The notes beneath the pieces were generated by a model that saw nothing but the letters and a program-made list of their open reading frames with translations, was not told the origin of the DNA and made no database searches. The position numbers and the translations under genes are program-made. A stretch of DNA of 64,000 nt from Phenylobacterium zucineum HLK1 (GTDB lineage: Bacteria > Pseudomonadota > Alphaproteobacteria > Caulobacterales > Caulobacteraceae): contig NC_011144.1 in NCBI RefSeq assembly GCF_000017265.1, positions 2,520,001 to 2,584,000 on the forward strand. Direction: 5' to 3'. Positions 8,478 through 16,877 of the stretch are shown piece by piece; within the stretch, counting starts at the first letter, position 1, and each line of letters starts with the position of its first letter.

Positions 8478-10883
8478 GTGCCTCTACGGGCGTTGCTGGC
8501 CGGCGGCCTCGTCGCGTGCGTCGCGACGGCCGCTGAGGCCGCGGGCGCGCGCCATCGCCTGTCGATCTCCCCCAAGTCCTACGCCGACGCCCTGATCGAC
8601 CTGGGGATCCAGGCGAACGTCTCGATCGTCGGCACATCGGCCTGCGGCCGCGGCGGGCCCGTGGCCCTGCAGGGCCGCTACACCGTCGAGGAGGCCCTCG
8701 CCCGGCTTCTGGACGGCGCGCCGTGCCAGTTCCGCATCGTCGATGCGCGGACGGTCCGCATCACCCCCGCCCCCACGCCTGCGGCTCCGCCCGTCGAGCG
8801 GCCGCCGGCCGACCAGCCGATGCTGGTGTCCGAACTCGTCGTGACAGCGGCCAAGCGCCCGGCCAGCCTCGATCTGCTGCCGGCCGGCGTCAGCGCCGTC
8901 TCCCGCGCCCAGATCGCCGCCACTGGCGCAGGCGACGTCGGCCAGACCATCGGCCAGGTGGCCGGCGTGCTGACCACCAACCTCGGCCCCGGCCGCGACA
9001 AGCTGCTGATCCGCGCGCTCTCGGACGGGACGTTCACCGGCCGCGCCCGTTCGACGGTCAGCACCTACCTCGACCACGCGCCCCTCAACTACAACGCCCC
9101 GGACCCCGACCTGCGGCTCGTGGACATCGAGCGCATCGAGGTCGTCCGCGGCCCGCAAGGGGCGCTCTACGGATCGGGCTCGCTGTCGGGCGTCTATCGC
9201 ATCATCACCCGAAAGCCCGACCCGGAGGCCGTGGCCGGCGGCGTCGGGGCGACCTTCGCGGCCACCAAGGGCGGCGATCCCAGCGAGGAGGTCGAGGGCT
9301 ATCTGAACCTGCCGCTGGCGGGCGGCCGGGCGGCGGTGCGGCTGGTCGCCTACCACGACGAGCGCGGCGGCTACCTCGACGACACCCCGCCCGGCGCGAC
9401 GAACGTCGACCGCACCGTCCGCGACGGGGGTCGGCTGGCCGTCCGGCTGCGGCTGGGAGACACGTGGAGGGTGGACGCCCTGGCCGCGACCCAGCACCTG
9501 CGCTCCGACAACGCCCAGTACGTCAACGTCGTGCTCTCGACCGGCGCCAGCCGCGGCAATCGCATCCGGGAAGGACACGACAACGACTTCACCCACGGCG
9601 CCGTGACCATCCAGGGCGACCTCGGCGGGGTGAGCCTCGTCTCGTCCTCGGCCTATGTGCACCACACGTTCACCAGCCAGTACGACGCCTCGAGCGTGGA
9701 CGATCCGCTGCTGCCCGGCGGCGCGTTCAACGCCGCCCCGGCGGACACGGTGGTCTATCTGGAGAACACCCGGGTCAACATGCTGGTCGAGGACCTGGTG
9801 CTCCGCTCGCGGACGGGCGGGCGGTTCCGCTGGCTGGCCGGCGTCTACGGCTCGCTCACCCTGGAGCGCTCGCCCTCCTCGGCCGACATCTTCGCCCCCG
9901 GCGCCCCGCGGGTGCCGGCCTACCGCGAGCACCGCAAGGACCGGGTCAGCGAGCTCGCGCTCTATGGCGAGGTGGACTATGCCCTCGCGCCGGGCTGGAC
10001 CCTCAGCGTCGGGGGCCGGCTGTTCGGAAGCTGGGTCCGGACCTCGGCCGACGTATGGACCTGGGCCCCCAACGGGCCGCGGGTCGTCGCCTACGAGCGC
10101 CGGTTCCAGGGGGTCTCCCCGAAGATCTCGCTCCAGCGCGAGATCGGCGAGCGGGGGGCGGCCTATGCGCTGATCTCGGAAGGCCACCGGCCCGGCGGCT
10201 TCAACACCGCCGGCATCACGCCCCTGCGCGAGATCCGCACCACCTTCGGCGCCGATCGCCTGCGGAACTACGAGGCGGGGCTCAAGCTGCGCTTCTTCGA
10301 CGGCCGGATGGCCGTCCGCTCCGCCGCCTATTTCGCCGAGTGGCGCGACATCCAGACCGACCAGTACCGCATCACGGGCCTCGCCTACACCGCCAACGTC
10401 GCCGACGCCGAGACCTTCGGCCTGGAGGGCGAGATCGGCTACGACTGGGACTTCGGGCTGTCGGTGCAGGCCAACGCCCTCCTCGCCGACTCCCGGGTGA
10501 CGGACAAGAATCCGAACTTCACCGGGCGCGTGGCCGACGAGCTGCCCGCGGTCCCCGACGTCTCGGGCGGGGTCATCGCCATCTACCAGCGCCCGTTCCG
10601 CGACGACCTCGTGCTGCGGCTGGTGGGCGAGGCCAGCTACGTCGGCCGCTCGGCCCTCTCTTTCGACGCCACGATCAACCGCCCCATGGCCGGCTACGTC
10701 CGCGCCCGGCTGTCCGCCGAGCTGGCCGCCGACGGCTGGAGCGCGGCCGCCTTCGTCAGCAATCCGCTCGACGACGACAGTGACACCTTCGCCTACGGTA
10801 ATCCCTTCAGCTTCCGCGGCCTGCGGCAGGTCACGCCCCAGCGGCCGCGCACCATCGGCGTCCGGCTGGCCGCCAACTTTTAG
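8478..10883 (+). CDS. TonB-dependent outer-membrane receptor with N-terminal signalling (STN) domain
   Basis: An 801-aa receptor with a signal peptide (about residues 1-22), then a secretin/TonB N-terminal short domain (about 28-85) as in FecA-type transducers, a Pro-rich linker, a TonB-box-like VSELVVTA, the plug domain (with VRGPQGALYGSGSLSGVYRI) and a 22-strand barrel ending in Phe. With the sigma and FecR genes it forms a ligand-sensing uptake system. Ligand is unknown: iron-siderophore is usual for this architecture, but carbohydrate receptors in this order share it. The start is uncertain; GTG 8478 gives a good signal peptide but GGAG is only one base away. Confidence 0.92.
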   Translation: MPLRALLAGGLVACVATAAEAAGARHRLSISPKSYADALIDLGIQANVSIVGTSACGRGGPVALQGRYTVEEALARLLDGAPCQFRIVDARTVRITPAPTPAAPPVERPPADQPMLVSELVVTAAKRPASLDLLPAGVSAVSRAQIAATGAGDVGQTIGQVAGVLTTNLGPGRDKLLIRALSDGTFTGRARSTVSTYLDHAPLNYNAPDPDLRLVDIERIEVVRGPQGALYGSGSLSGVYRIITRKPDPEAVAGGVGATFAATKGGDPSEEVEGYLNLPLAGGRAAVRLVAYHDERGGYLDDTPPGATNVDRTVRDGGRLAVRLRLGDTWRVDALAATQHLRSDNAQYVNVVLSTGASRGNRIREGHDNDFTHGAVTIQGDLGGVSLVSSSAYVHHTFTSQYDASSVDDPLLPGGAFNAAPADTVVYLENTRVNMLVEDLVLRSRTGGRFRWLAGVYGSLTLERSPSSADIFAPGAPRVPAYREHRKDRVSELALYGEVDYALAPGWTLSVGGRLFGSWVRTSADVWTWAPNGPRVVAYERRFQGVSPKISLQREIGERGAAYALISEGHRPGGFNTAGITPLREIRTTFGADRLRNYEAGLKLRFFDGRMAVRSAAYFAEWRDIQTDQYRITGLAYTANVADAETFGLEGEIGYDWDFGLSVQANALLADSRVTDKNPNFTGRVADELPAVPDVSGGVIAIYQRPFRDDLVLRLVGEASYVGRSALSFDATINRPMAGYVRARLSAELAADGWSAAAFVSNPLDDDSDTFAYGNPFSFRGLRQVTPQRPRTIGVRLAANF

Positions 10884-10910
10884 ACAAAATTCACCGCCGC
10901 GGGCGGGGGG

Positions 10911-10934
10911 CGGCGCCGCGCGGCGCCGTCTTAC
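10911..10934 (+). terminator. Possible terminator after the TonB receptor
   Basis: A 7-bp stem CGGCGCC / GGCGCCG with loop GCGC (10911-10928) is followed by the weak T-containing tail TCTTACT. Placement just after the receptor stop supports it, but the T-run is poor. Confidence 0.4.
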
Positions 10935-10955
10935 TGATCAGGGGAACTCGCGCTC

Positions 10956-11777
10956 GTGGAAGCGGGGGGGCAAGTGGTCAGGCTATCGGCGTTGGTGTGC
11001 GTTCGCGGAGGGGAGAGCGGCCTTGCCGACTGCCTGCGCGGCCTGTCGTTCTGCGACGAGGTCGTGCTGGTGGTGGACCGGGGAGCCGACGGGGTCCGCG
11101 ACCTCGCCCGCCGGGCAGGGGCGAAGGTCGTCGACGGCATCTTCCCCTTGCCCAGCCAGGCCCGCGCCGCGGGCGCCGAGGTCTGCACGGGCGACTGGAT
11201 CCTGGAGGTCGAGCCGGACGAACGCGTGGACCGGGCGCTTGCCTGGGAGATCCGCGCGGCCCTGCAGATGCGGCCGGGCGGCGACTGGTTCGACATCCCG
11301 ATCGACAACTACGTGGGGACGACCCTCGTGCGCCAGGGCTGGACGGGGACCCTGAGCGCCCGGCGCGCGGCGCGGCTGTTCCGCAGGGGGGTGAAGACCT
11401 GGGGACCGGGACGGCTGGGCCGCGCGTCGCTTTCCGGCGCCCCGGCCGGGGCCCTGACCGGCGCCCTGCGGCGCTCCCTCGGGCGCGACACCGGCGAACT
11501 GGTCGAGCGGGCGAACCGGCAGGCCGAGCTCTGGGCCGAGGACGCGGCCGACGCCGGCCGCCGGCGCGGCCTCGCCGCCGCCCTCCTCGCGGGGACCGGC
11601 GGGCTGCTGGACAGCTATGTGGCGCGCGGGGGCTGGCGCGAGGGCCGTCTCGGCGTGCTGGTGGCCCTGCTCACCGGCCTGCACCCCGTCCTGGCCCAGT
11701 TGCGGGCCGCCGAGATCCTCACGGCCGAGGCCCAGCAGGCGCCCGCCCCGACCGCGCCCCTGCGCCGGGCCGGCTGA
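10956..11777 (+). CDS. Family 2 glycosyltransferase, WaaE/KdtX-like
   Basis: A 273-aa protein with a GT2 N-terminal fold: LSALVCVRGGE, then FCDEVVLVVDRGADGVRDLARRAGA and GDWILEVEPDERV, where the acidic EPDE occupies the metal/nucleotide-sugar site. This arrangement fits small glycosyltransferases of lipopolysaccharide core assembly (WaaE-like). The C-terminal part has amphipathic helices and a hydrophobic segment. AGGGGA lies 10 bases before GTG 10956; GTG 10974, also with a G-rich stretch before it, is a second choice. It is followed by a nucleotide-sugar epimerase, supporting a role in envelope polysaccharide. Confidence 0.75.
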   Translation: MEAGGQVVRLSALVCVRGGESGLADCLRGLSFCDEVVLVVDRGADGVRDLARRAGAKVVDGIFPLPSQARAAGAEVCTGDWILEVEPDERVDRALAWEIRAALQMRPGGDWFDIPIDNYVGTTLVRQGWTGTLSARRAARLFRRGVKTWGPGRLGRASLSGAPAGALTGALRRSLGRDTGELVERANRQAELWAEDAADAGRRRGLAAALLAGTGGLLDSYVARGGWREGRLGVLVALLTGLHPVLAQLRAAEILTAEAQQAPAPTAPLRRAG

Positions 11778-11856
11778 CGCCGTCATCGACTTGGGCGCCT
11801 GCGGACGCTAGGGAATCCCCTGCGCGATCCTCCGCGCGGAAACTTCGTGTGGCGCC

Positions 11857-12873
11857 TTGGCGATCCTGGTCACCGGCTCGGCCGGCTTCATCGGCTTCCA
11901 CCTGAGCCGCCGGCTGCTGCAGCGGGGCGAACAGGTCATCGGGGTCGACAACCTCAACGCCTACTACGATCCCAGCCTAAAGGCGGCGCGCCTGGCGCTG
12001 CTGGAGGCCGAGGCCGGCTACCGCCACGCCCGCATCGACCTCGCCGACCGGGAGGCCATGGCCGCCCTGTTCGAGGAGACGCGCCCCGATGGGGTGGTGA
12101 ACCTGGCCGCCCAGGCCGGCGTGCGCTACAGCCTCGAGAACCCCGCCGCCTATGCGGACTCGAACGTGGTGGGCTTTCTGAACGTCCTGGAAGGCTGCCG
12201 CGCCGTGCAGCCCAGACATCTCGTCTACGCCTCCACCAGCTCGGTCTACGGCGCCAACGGCAAGCTGCCGTTCAGCGTCCACGACCACGCCGTCCACCCG
12301 ATCACGCTCTATGCGGCGACCAAGCTGGCCAACGAGGCCATGGCCCACGCCTACGCCCACCTATTCGGCGTGCCGTGCACGGGCCTGCGCTTCTTCACCG
12401 TCTACGGTCCCTGGGGCCGCCCCGACATGTCGCCGTTCAAGTTCCTCTCGGCGATCCTCGAGGGTCGGCCGATCGACGTCTACGGCCAGGGCCGGATGCA
12501 GCGGGACTTCACCTACGTCGACGACATCGTCGACGGCGTGATCGCCGCCCTGGACCGCCCGGCGCAGGCGAATCCTGAGTGGGATCCGCAGCGGCCCGAT
12601 CCCGCCTCCAGCGGCGTGGCTCCCTGGCGCATCTACAACATCGGGGCCAGCGAGCCGGTCGAACTGATGCGCTACATCGAGACCTTCGAGCGCAAGCTGG
12701 GCTGCAAAGCGAAGCTCAACCTGATGCCGATGCAGCCGGGCGACGTCGTCAGCACGGCCGCCGACGTGAGCGAGACCGTCCGGGACCTCGGCTATCGCCC
12801 GACCACCTCCATCGAGGAGGGCGTCGGCCGCTTCGTGGACTGGTACCTCGACTACTACGGCAGCAAGGCCTAG
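11857..12873 (+). CDS. NAD-dependent nucleotide-sugar epimerase, UDP-glucuronate 4-epimerase-like
   Basis: A 338-aa extended SDR with GSAGFIGFH at the N-terminus, the STSSVYG block and catalytic YAATK (Tyr152, Lys156). The GRPDMSPFKF stretch is typical of bacterial UDP-GlcUA 4-epimerases (LspL/CapI type) that make UDP-galacturonate for capsule or LPS. The only in-frame start that fits the fold is TTG 11857, directly before the nucleotide-binding strand (MAILVTG). It follows the WaaE-like glycosyltransferase by 79 bases, consistent with envelope glycan synthesis. Confidence 0.88.
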   Translation: MAILVTGSAGFIGFHLSRRLLQRGEQVIGVDNLNAYYDPSLKAARLALLEAEAGYRHARIDLADREAMAALFEETRPDGVVNLAAQAGVRYSLENPAAYADSNVVGFLNVLEGCRAVQPRHLVYASTSSVYGANGKLPFSVHDHAVHPITLYAATKLANEAMAHAYAHLFGVPCTGLRFFTVYGPWGRPDMSPFKFLSAILEGRPIDVYGQGRMQRDFTYVDDIVDGVIAALDRPAQANPEWDPQRPDPASSGVAPWRIYNIGASEPVELMRYIETFERKLGCKAKLNLMPMQPGDVVSTAADVSETVRDLGYRPTTSIEEGVGRFVDWYLDYYGSKA

Positions 12874-12889
12874 CGGCGGGAGAACGGGC

Positions 12890-14137
12890 ATCTTCGGCGC
12901 CGGCGCACTGAACCTGCTGGTCGCGCTTGGCCTCGGCCTGCTGATCGGCGCCGAGCGCGAGCGCCGCAAGATCGAGAAGGCCGTGCCCGCGGCCGCCGGC
13001 ATCCGCACGTTCACCGTGGCCGCCCTCGCCGGCGGGCTGGGCCAGCTGGTCGGCGGCCCCGTTCTTACGGCGGTCATCGTCGCCGCCGTGGGCGCGTTCG
13101 TGGCCCTGGGCTACTGGCGCACGCGGCGGGAGGACGACCCCGGCCTGACCACCGAGATCGCCCTGGTCGTCACCGCGCTGCTGGGCGCCCTCGCCATCGC
13201 CGACCCCGCCCTGGCCGCGGGCGGCGGGGTGGCGGTGGCCGTCGTGCTCGCCGGCCGGACCCAGCTGCACCACTTCGTGGGCGAGGTGCTGACCGAGCGC
13301 GAGGTGCGCGGCGCCCTGGTCCTCGCCGCCGCGACGCTGATCGTCCTGCCGCTGCTGCCGGACCGGCCGATGGGGCCGTTCGACGCGGTGAACCCCCGCT
13401 CGGTCTGGCTGCTGGTGATCCTCGTCCTGGCGATCGGCGCCGCGGGCCACGTCGCCGTCCGGGCGCTGGGTGTCCGCTTCGGCCTGCCGATGGCGGGCCT
13501 GGCGTCGGGGTTCGTATCCAGCGCGGCCACCATCGGGGCCATGGGGGCCCGGGCGCGCACGACGCCCGAGCTGATGCCCGCCGCCGTCGCCGGCGCGGTG
13601 CTGTCCACCGTCGCGACCGTGATGCAGATGACCCTGGTGGTGGCCGCCGTCAGCCTGCCGACGCTGCAGGCGCTCGCCCTGCCCCTCGCGCTCGCCGGCC
13701 TGACCGCCGTGGCTTACGGGATCGTCTTCACCCTTGCCGGCCTGCGCCGCACGCCGGACGGGGAGCTCGATGCGGGCGAAGCGTTCAGCCTCGCCACGGC
13801 GCTGGTCTTCGGGGCCACGCTCACGGCGATCATGCTGGCGGCGGCGGCCCTGCAGGCCTGGTTCGGCGACCTCGGCGCCGCCGCGGCGGCGGCGCTGGCC
13901 GGTCTCGTCGACGCCCACGCCGCGGCGATCTCGGTGGCCGCCCTGGCGCGGAGCGGCCAGCTCGCCCCGGCAGACGCCGTGCTGCCGATCCTGGCCGGCT
14001 TCTCGACCAACGCGGCGACCAAGATCGTCCTGGCCGCCACGGCGGGCGGCCGCGCCTACGCCCTGCGGGTCGCGCCCGGGGTCGTGCTGGTGACGGGGGC
14101 GGCGTGGGCGGGCGCCCTCCTCTCCCGCGCCGCGTAA
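12890..14137 (+). CDS. MgtC/SapB-family membrane protein (DUF4010 C-terminus), probable ATC start
   Basis: A multi-pass inner-membrane protein, about 415 aa if it starts at 12890. The segment LLVALGLGLLIGAERERR, the hallmark of the MgtC/SapB N-terminal domain, is encoded upstream of the first ATG/GTG/TTG in frame (GTG 12983) and would be lost with that start. GGGAG at 12878-12882 lies 7 bases before ATC 12890, so ATC is the best candidate initiator; CTG 12908 is another. At least ten hydrophobic segments follow, with SGFVSSAATIGAMG and GFSTNAATK typical of the DUF4010 half. Function of this subfamily is not established. Confidence 0.75.
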   Translation: MFGAGALNLLVALGLGLLIGAERERRKIEKAVPAAAGIRTFTVAALAGGLGQLVGGPVLTAVIVAAVGAFVALGYWRTRREDDPGLTTEIALVVTALLGALAIADPALAAGGGVAVAVVLAGRTQLHHFVGEVLTEREVRGALVLAAATLIVLPLLPDRPMGPFDAVNPRSVWLLVILVLAIGAAGHVAVRALGVRFGLPMAGLASGFVSSAATIGAMGARARTTPELMPAAVAGAVLSTVATVMQMTLVVAAVSLPTLQALALPLALAGLTAVAYGIVFTLAGLRRTPDGELDAGEAFSLATALVFGATLTAIMLAAAALQAWFGDLGAAAAAALAGLVDAHAAAISVAALARSGQLAPADAVLPILAGFSTNAATKIVLAATAGGRAYALRVAPGVVLVTGAAWAGALLSRAA

Positions 14138-14141
14138 CGGC

Positions 14142-15374
14142 TCAGACCGGCCGGTCGATGGAGGCCGGGGGCTGGGAGAACCACTTCGGCCCCTGATCGG
14201 TCATGTAGAGGCAGTCCTCGATCCGGACGCCGAACTCGCCGGGGATGTAGATGCCGGGCTCGTTCGACAGGCACATGCCGGCCGCCAGGGGCGTCTGCTC
14301 GCCCCGCACGAAGTTGATCGGCTCGTGCCCGTCCAGTCCGATGCCGTGGCCGGTCCGGTGCGACGTCCCGGGCAGGCGGTAGTCGGGTCCGTAACCCAGG
14401 GTCGCGTAATAGGCGCGCACCGCGTCGTCCACGCGGCCGGCGGGGGCGCCGAGCTGCGCGGCCTCGAAGGCGACCTGCTGTCCCCGATGCATGTGCTCCC
14501 ACACGGTCCGCTGCCGCCTGGAAGGCTCCCCGAACACCAGCGTGCGCGAGATGTCGGACTGGTAGCCCTGGAACGTGCAGCCGCAGTCCATCAGTACGAC
14601 TTCACCGTCGCGCACCGCCTGCGGCTTGCCCGAGCCGTGCGGGTAGGCGCTGGCCTCGCCCAGCAGGATCAGGGCGAACTCCGGCTGGCCGCCCAGAGCG
14701 CGGGTGGCGCCGTTCATGATCTCGCCGATGTCGGCCGGCGTCATGCCCCGCTCGATGCGCGGGACCGTGTGCCGGTAGGCCGCGACCGTGATGTCGGACG
14801 CATGCTGCATCAGCGCGATCTCGGCGGGCGACTTGATCATCCGGCAGCCGCGCACCACGCCGGACGCCGAGCGGACCGCCACGCCGGGCAGGCTCCGCTG
14901 CAGGCCCTCGACGGCGAAATAGCGGACCGTCTCCTCGATCCCGATCGCGCCCCGCGCCAGCTTCCGCTCGCGCAGCCAGCCGGCGACCAGCGCCAGGGGG
15001 TCCTCGTGCTCCTGCCATGTCCGGACCTGCGCGGACACGCCCAGGGTCTCGCGCACCGAAGGCTCCTCGAAGAAGGGCGTGACCACCAGGATCTCGCCCT
15101 CGGCCGGGATCACCGCCGCGGTCAGGCGCTCGCTGCGCCACCATTGCAGGCCGGTGAAGTAGACGAGACTGGCGCCCGGCTCGATCAGCACCGCCGAGAG
15201 GCCCTGCTCGCGCATCAGGCGCTGGGCCTTGGCGATCCGCGCCTCCCGCTCGGCCCGCCCGATCGGCGGCGGCGGGTTCGGCAGGGGCGCGAGGTCCGCC
15301 GCGCCGGCGGGGGCGGAGCCGGCCGCGGCCGCGATCAGCGCCGAGGCGCCGGTGAGGAAGATTCGACGATCCAT
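14142..15374 (-). CDS. Exported M24-family aminopeptidase (Xaa-Pro type)
   Basis: A 410-aa pita-bread metallopeptidase. The N-terminus DRRIFLTG followed by an Ala-rich hydrophobic stretch looks like a twin-arginine signal peptide, so the enzyme is likely periplasmic. The five metal ligands are in place: Asp in LMDCGCT, Asp in SDISRT, His in TGHGIG, Glu in SNEPGIYI and Glu in RIEDC. A creatinase/prolidase-like N-domain precedes them. It removes N-terminal residues next to proline, or cleaves related dipeptides. It ends 5 bases from the convergent MgtC-like gene and stands 49 bases after the PLP enzyme gene on the same strand, possibly in one transcript. Confidence 0.9.
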   Translation of the reverse strand: MDRRIFLTGASALIAAAAGSAPAGAADLAPLPNPPPPIGRAEREARIAKAQRLMREQGLSAVLIEPGASLVYFTGLQWWRSERLTAAVIPAEGEILVVTPFFEEPSVRETLGVSAQVRTWQEHEDPLALVAGWLRERKLARGAIGIEETVRYFAVEGLQRSLPGVAVRSASGVVRGCRMIKSPAEIALMQHASDITVAAYRHTVPRIERGMTPADIGEIMNGATRALGGQPEFALILLGEASAYPHGSGKPQAVRDGEVVLMDCGCTFQGYQSDISRTLVFGEPSRRQRTVWEHMHRGQQVAFEAAQLGAPAGRVDDAVRAYYATLGYGPDYRLPGTSHRTGHGIGLDGHEPINFVRGEQTPLAAGMCLSNEPGIYIPGEFGVRIEDCLYMTDQGPKWFSQPPASIDRPV

Positions 15375-15423
15375 CCGGCGAAGCTCTCGCGACTTCGCCG
15401 CAAGCTCAAGCGCGACGGAGCGT

Positions 15424-16650
15424 CTACGAATACCGCGCCTCGCCGCCGGCGGCGCCGCGCGCCGCCTCCACGGCCCAGGCGAGGTCGGCGAGATAGCTGT
15501 CGGCGATCTCGGCGTGCACGGGCGAGAGCATCAGGTGCAGCCCGCGCGGCTCGGTGGTCACGCTGGTGAACCAGCCCCGCTCGCGCAGCTTGGCCCAGAC
15601 GGCCAGGCAGTCGACGTCCTGGCGGGCGAAGGCGAGCAGCCCCAGCTGCGGGCGGCCGATCACCGAAAAGCCCAGCTCGCGCACGCCGGCCTCGATCCGC
15701 TCCCGCGCCCGCGTCACCTGCCCGTGCTTGCGCCGGTAGCCCTCGACGCCCAGGAACGTCATCACCGCCCAGGCCGCTGCGATCGCCCCGCCCGGCCGCG
15801 TGCCGGCGAGCGTCGGCGTCACCATCCGGCCGCCCGGCCAGTCGTTGAAGTCGAAGACCATCAGCCGGTGCAGCTCGGCCGAACGGAAGAGCACCGTCGA
15901 GGCGCCCTTGGCGCAGTAGCCGTACTTGTGCAGGTCGGCCGAGATCGAGCGAACGCCCGGCAGCTTGAAGTCGAAAGGCGGGATGTCGCCGCCGTTCATC
16001 CGCACGAAGGGGGCGATGTAGCCCCCGACGCAGGCGTCCACGTGCAGCCACAGGTCCCGCGCCGTCGCCAGGTCAGAGAGCGCCCCGATGGGATCGATCA
16101 GGCCGTAGGGGAAGTTCGGCGCCGAGCCGACGATCATCACCGTGCGGTCGTCAGCCGCCGCGGCCATGGCCTCGGGATCGGCCAGCCAGTCCTTCAGCGG
16201 CGTCCGGCGGACCTCGATCTCCATGACCGCGCAGGCCTTGTCGAACGCCGGATGCGCCGAGCGCGGCAGGACGAGGTTGAGCGGACCCGTCACCCCGCGC
16301 ACCTTCCGGGCGTGGTCGCGCGCGGCCTTCACCGCCATGGTGATGGAATCGGTCCCGCCCGAAGTGATCGTTCCGGCCGCCCCCTCGGGCGCGTTCAGCA
16401 GCGACAGGCCGTAGCCGACGACCTCGGCCTCCATCCGCGCCAGGCTCGGGAAGGCGGCGGGCCCCAGCCCGTTCTCGGACATGAAGAGGGCGTAGGCCTC
16501 CTTCTGGACCTGCTCCACCTCGGGGCCGGCGTTGAAGACGTAGACGGCGGTCTTGCCCTCGCGCCAGTGGACGTCGCCGGCGCCCATCTCCTGCATACGG
16601 GCCTTCAGGTCCGGCCAGTCGGCGCCGGTCTGCGGAAGGGCTGCGGCCAT
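15424..16650 (-). CDS. PLP-dependent decarboxylase/lyase, sphingosine-1-phosphate-lyase-like
   Basis: A 408-aa fold-type I PLP enzyme of the group II decarboxylase family. The Schiff-base lysine lies in SADLHKYGYCAKG (about Lys239); TSGGTDSITMAVKAAR binds the cofactor phosphate and HVDACVGG supplies the Asp that pairs with the pyridine nitrogen. Overall sequence is closest in style to bacterial sphingosine-phosphate lyases and other lyases of that branch. The start ATG 16650 has GGGGGA 5 bases upstream, better than the in-frame GTG/ATG further up. Substrate remains open: sphingoid-base phosphates, relevant in a sphingolipid-making relative, or an amino acid. Confidence 0.82.
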   Translation of the reverse strand: MAAALPQTGADWPDLKARMQEMGAGDVHWREGKTAVYVFNAGPEVEQVQKEAYALFMSENGLGPAAFPSLARMEAEVVGYGLSLLNAPEGAAGTITSGGTDSITMAVKAARDHARKVRGVTGPLNLVLPRSAHPAFDKACAVMEIEVRRTPLKDWLADPEAMAAAADDRTVMIVGSAPNFPYGLIDPIGALSDLATARDLWLHVDACVGGYIAPFVRMNGGDIPPFDFKLPGVRSISADLHKYGYCAKGASTVLFRSAELHRLMVFDFNDWPGGRMVTPTLAGTRPGGAIAAAWAVMTFLGVEGYRRKHGQVTRARERIEAGVRELGFSVIGRPQLGLLAFARQDVDCLAVWAKLRERGWFTSVTTEPRGLHLMLSPVHAEIADSYLADLAWAVEAARGAAGGEARYS

Positions 16651-16700
16651 GGAGGTCCCCCGGGTCGATGAGCGGGGAAGGACCTTAGCCGGACGCTCGG

Positions 16701-16777
16701 ACAAACAAAAAGCCGCGCCTTTCGGCGCGGCCAGTTAGGGAGGAAACGCCCCTAAGGGCAGGACCACCTAGACCAGC
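16701..16777 (-). ncRNA. Candidate trans-acting small RNA with UUUCCUCCCU core (alpha-r8/MmgR-like)
   Basis: On the minus strand a roughly 75-nt transcript would hold a short hairpin GCCC-UUAG-GGGC, the unpaired 10-mer UUUCCUCCCU (16737-16746), and a perfect 8-bp terminator stem GCCGCGCC / GGCGCGGC (16712-16731) followed by UUUUUGUUUG. From memory, this exact 10-mer between two hairpins is the signature of the alphaproteobacterial MmgR/alpha-r8 (Rfam suhB) sRNAs; it is anti-Shine-Dalgarno-like and would pair with mRNA ribosome sites. It lies 100 bases after the manC fusion gene and has its own promoter-like sequence. It may alternatively be a processed 3' tail of that operon. Confidence 0.68.
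16712..16731 (-). terminator. Rho-independent terminator of the small RNA and possibly the glycan operon
   Basis: Perfect GCCGCGCC / GGCGCGGC stem with a 4-base loop. On the minus strand it is followed by TTTTTGTTTG. It would end both the small RNA and any read-through from the manC fusion gene. Confidence 0.85.
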
Positions 16778-16782
16778 GATTT

Positions 16783-16811
16783 GTGTCAGCGCGAAGACGT
16801 CATCGCTTCAA
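16783..16811 (-). promoter_or_regulatory. Putative promoter of the small RNA
   Basis: On the minus strand TTGAAGC (16811-16805), 14 bases, then GCTGACAC (16790-16783). This resembles the Caulobacter housekeeping consensus TTGACGS with a 10-14 base spacer and GCTANAWC. The inferred start point, about 6 bases on, gives an RNA beginning near 16777. Confidence 0.45.
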
Positions 16812-16877
16812 TTGCGAAACCCGGTTCGACAGGCGCCCGCAGCCTGGGCAGCCTGCCCGGAATCCGGGCGCCGGGTG

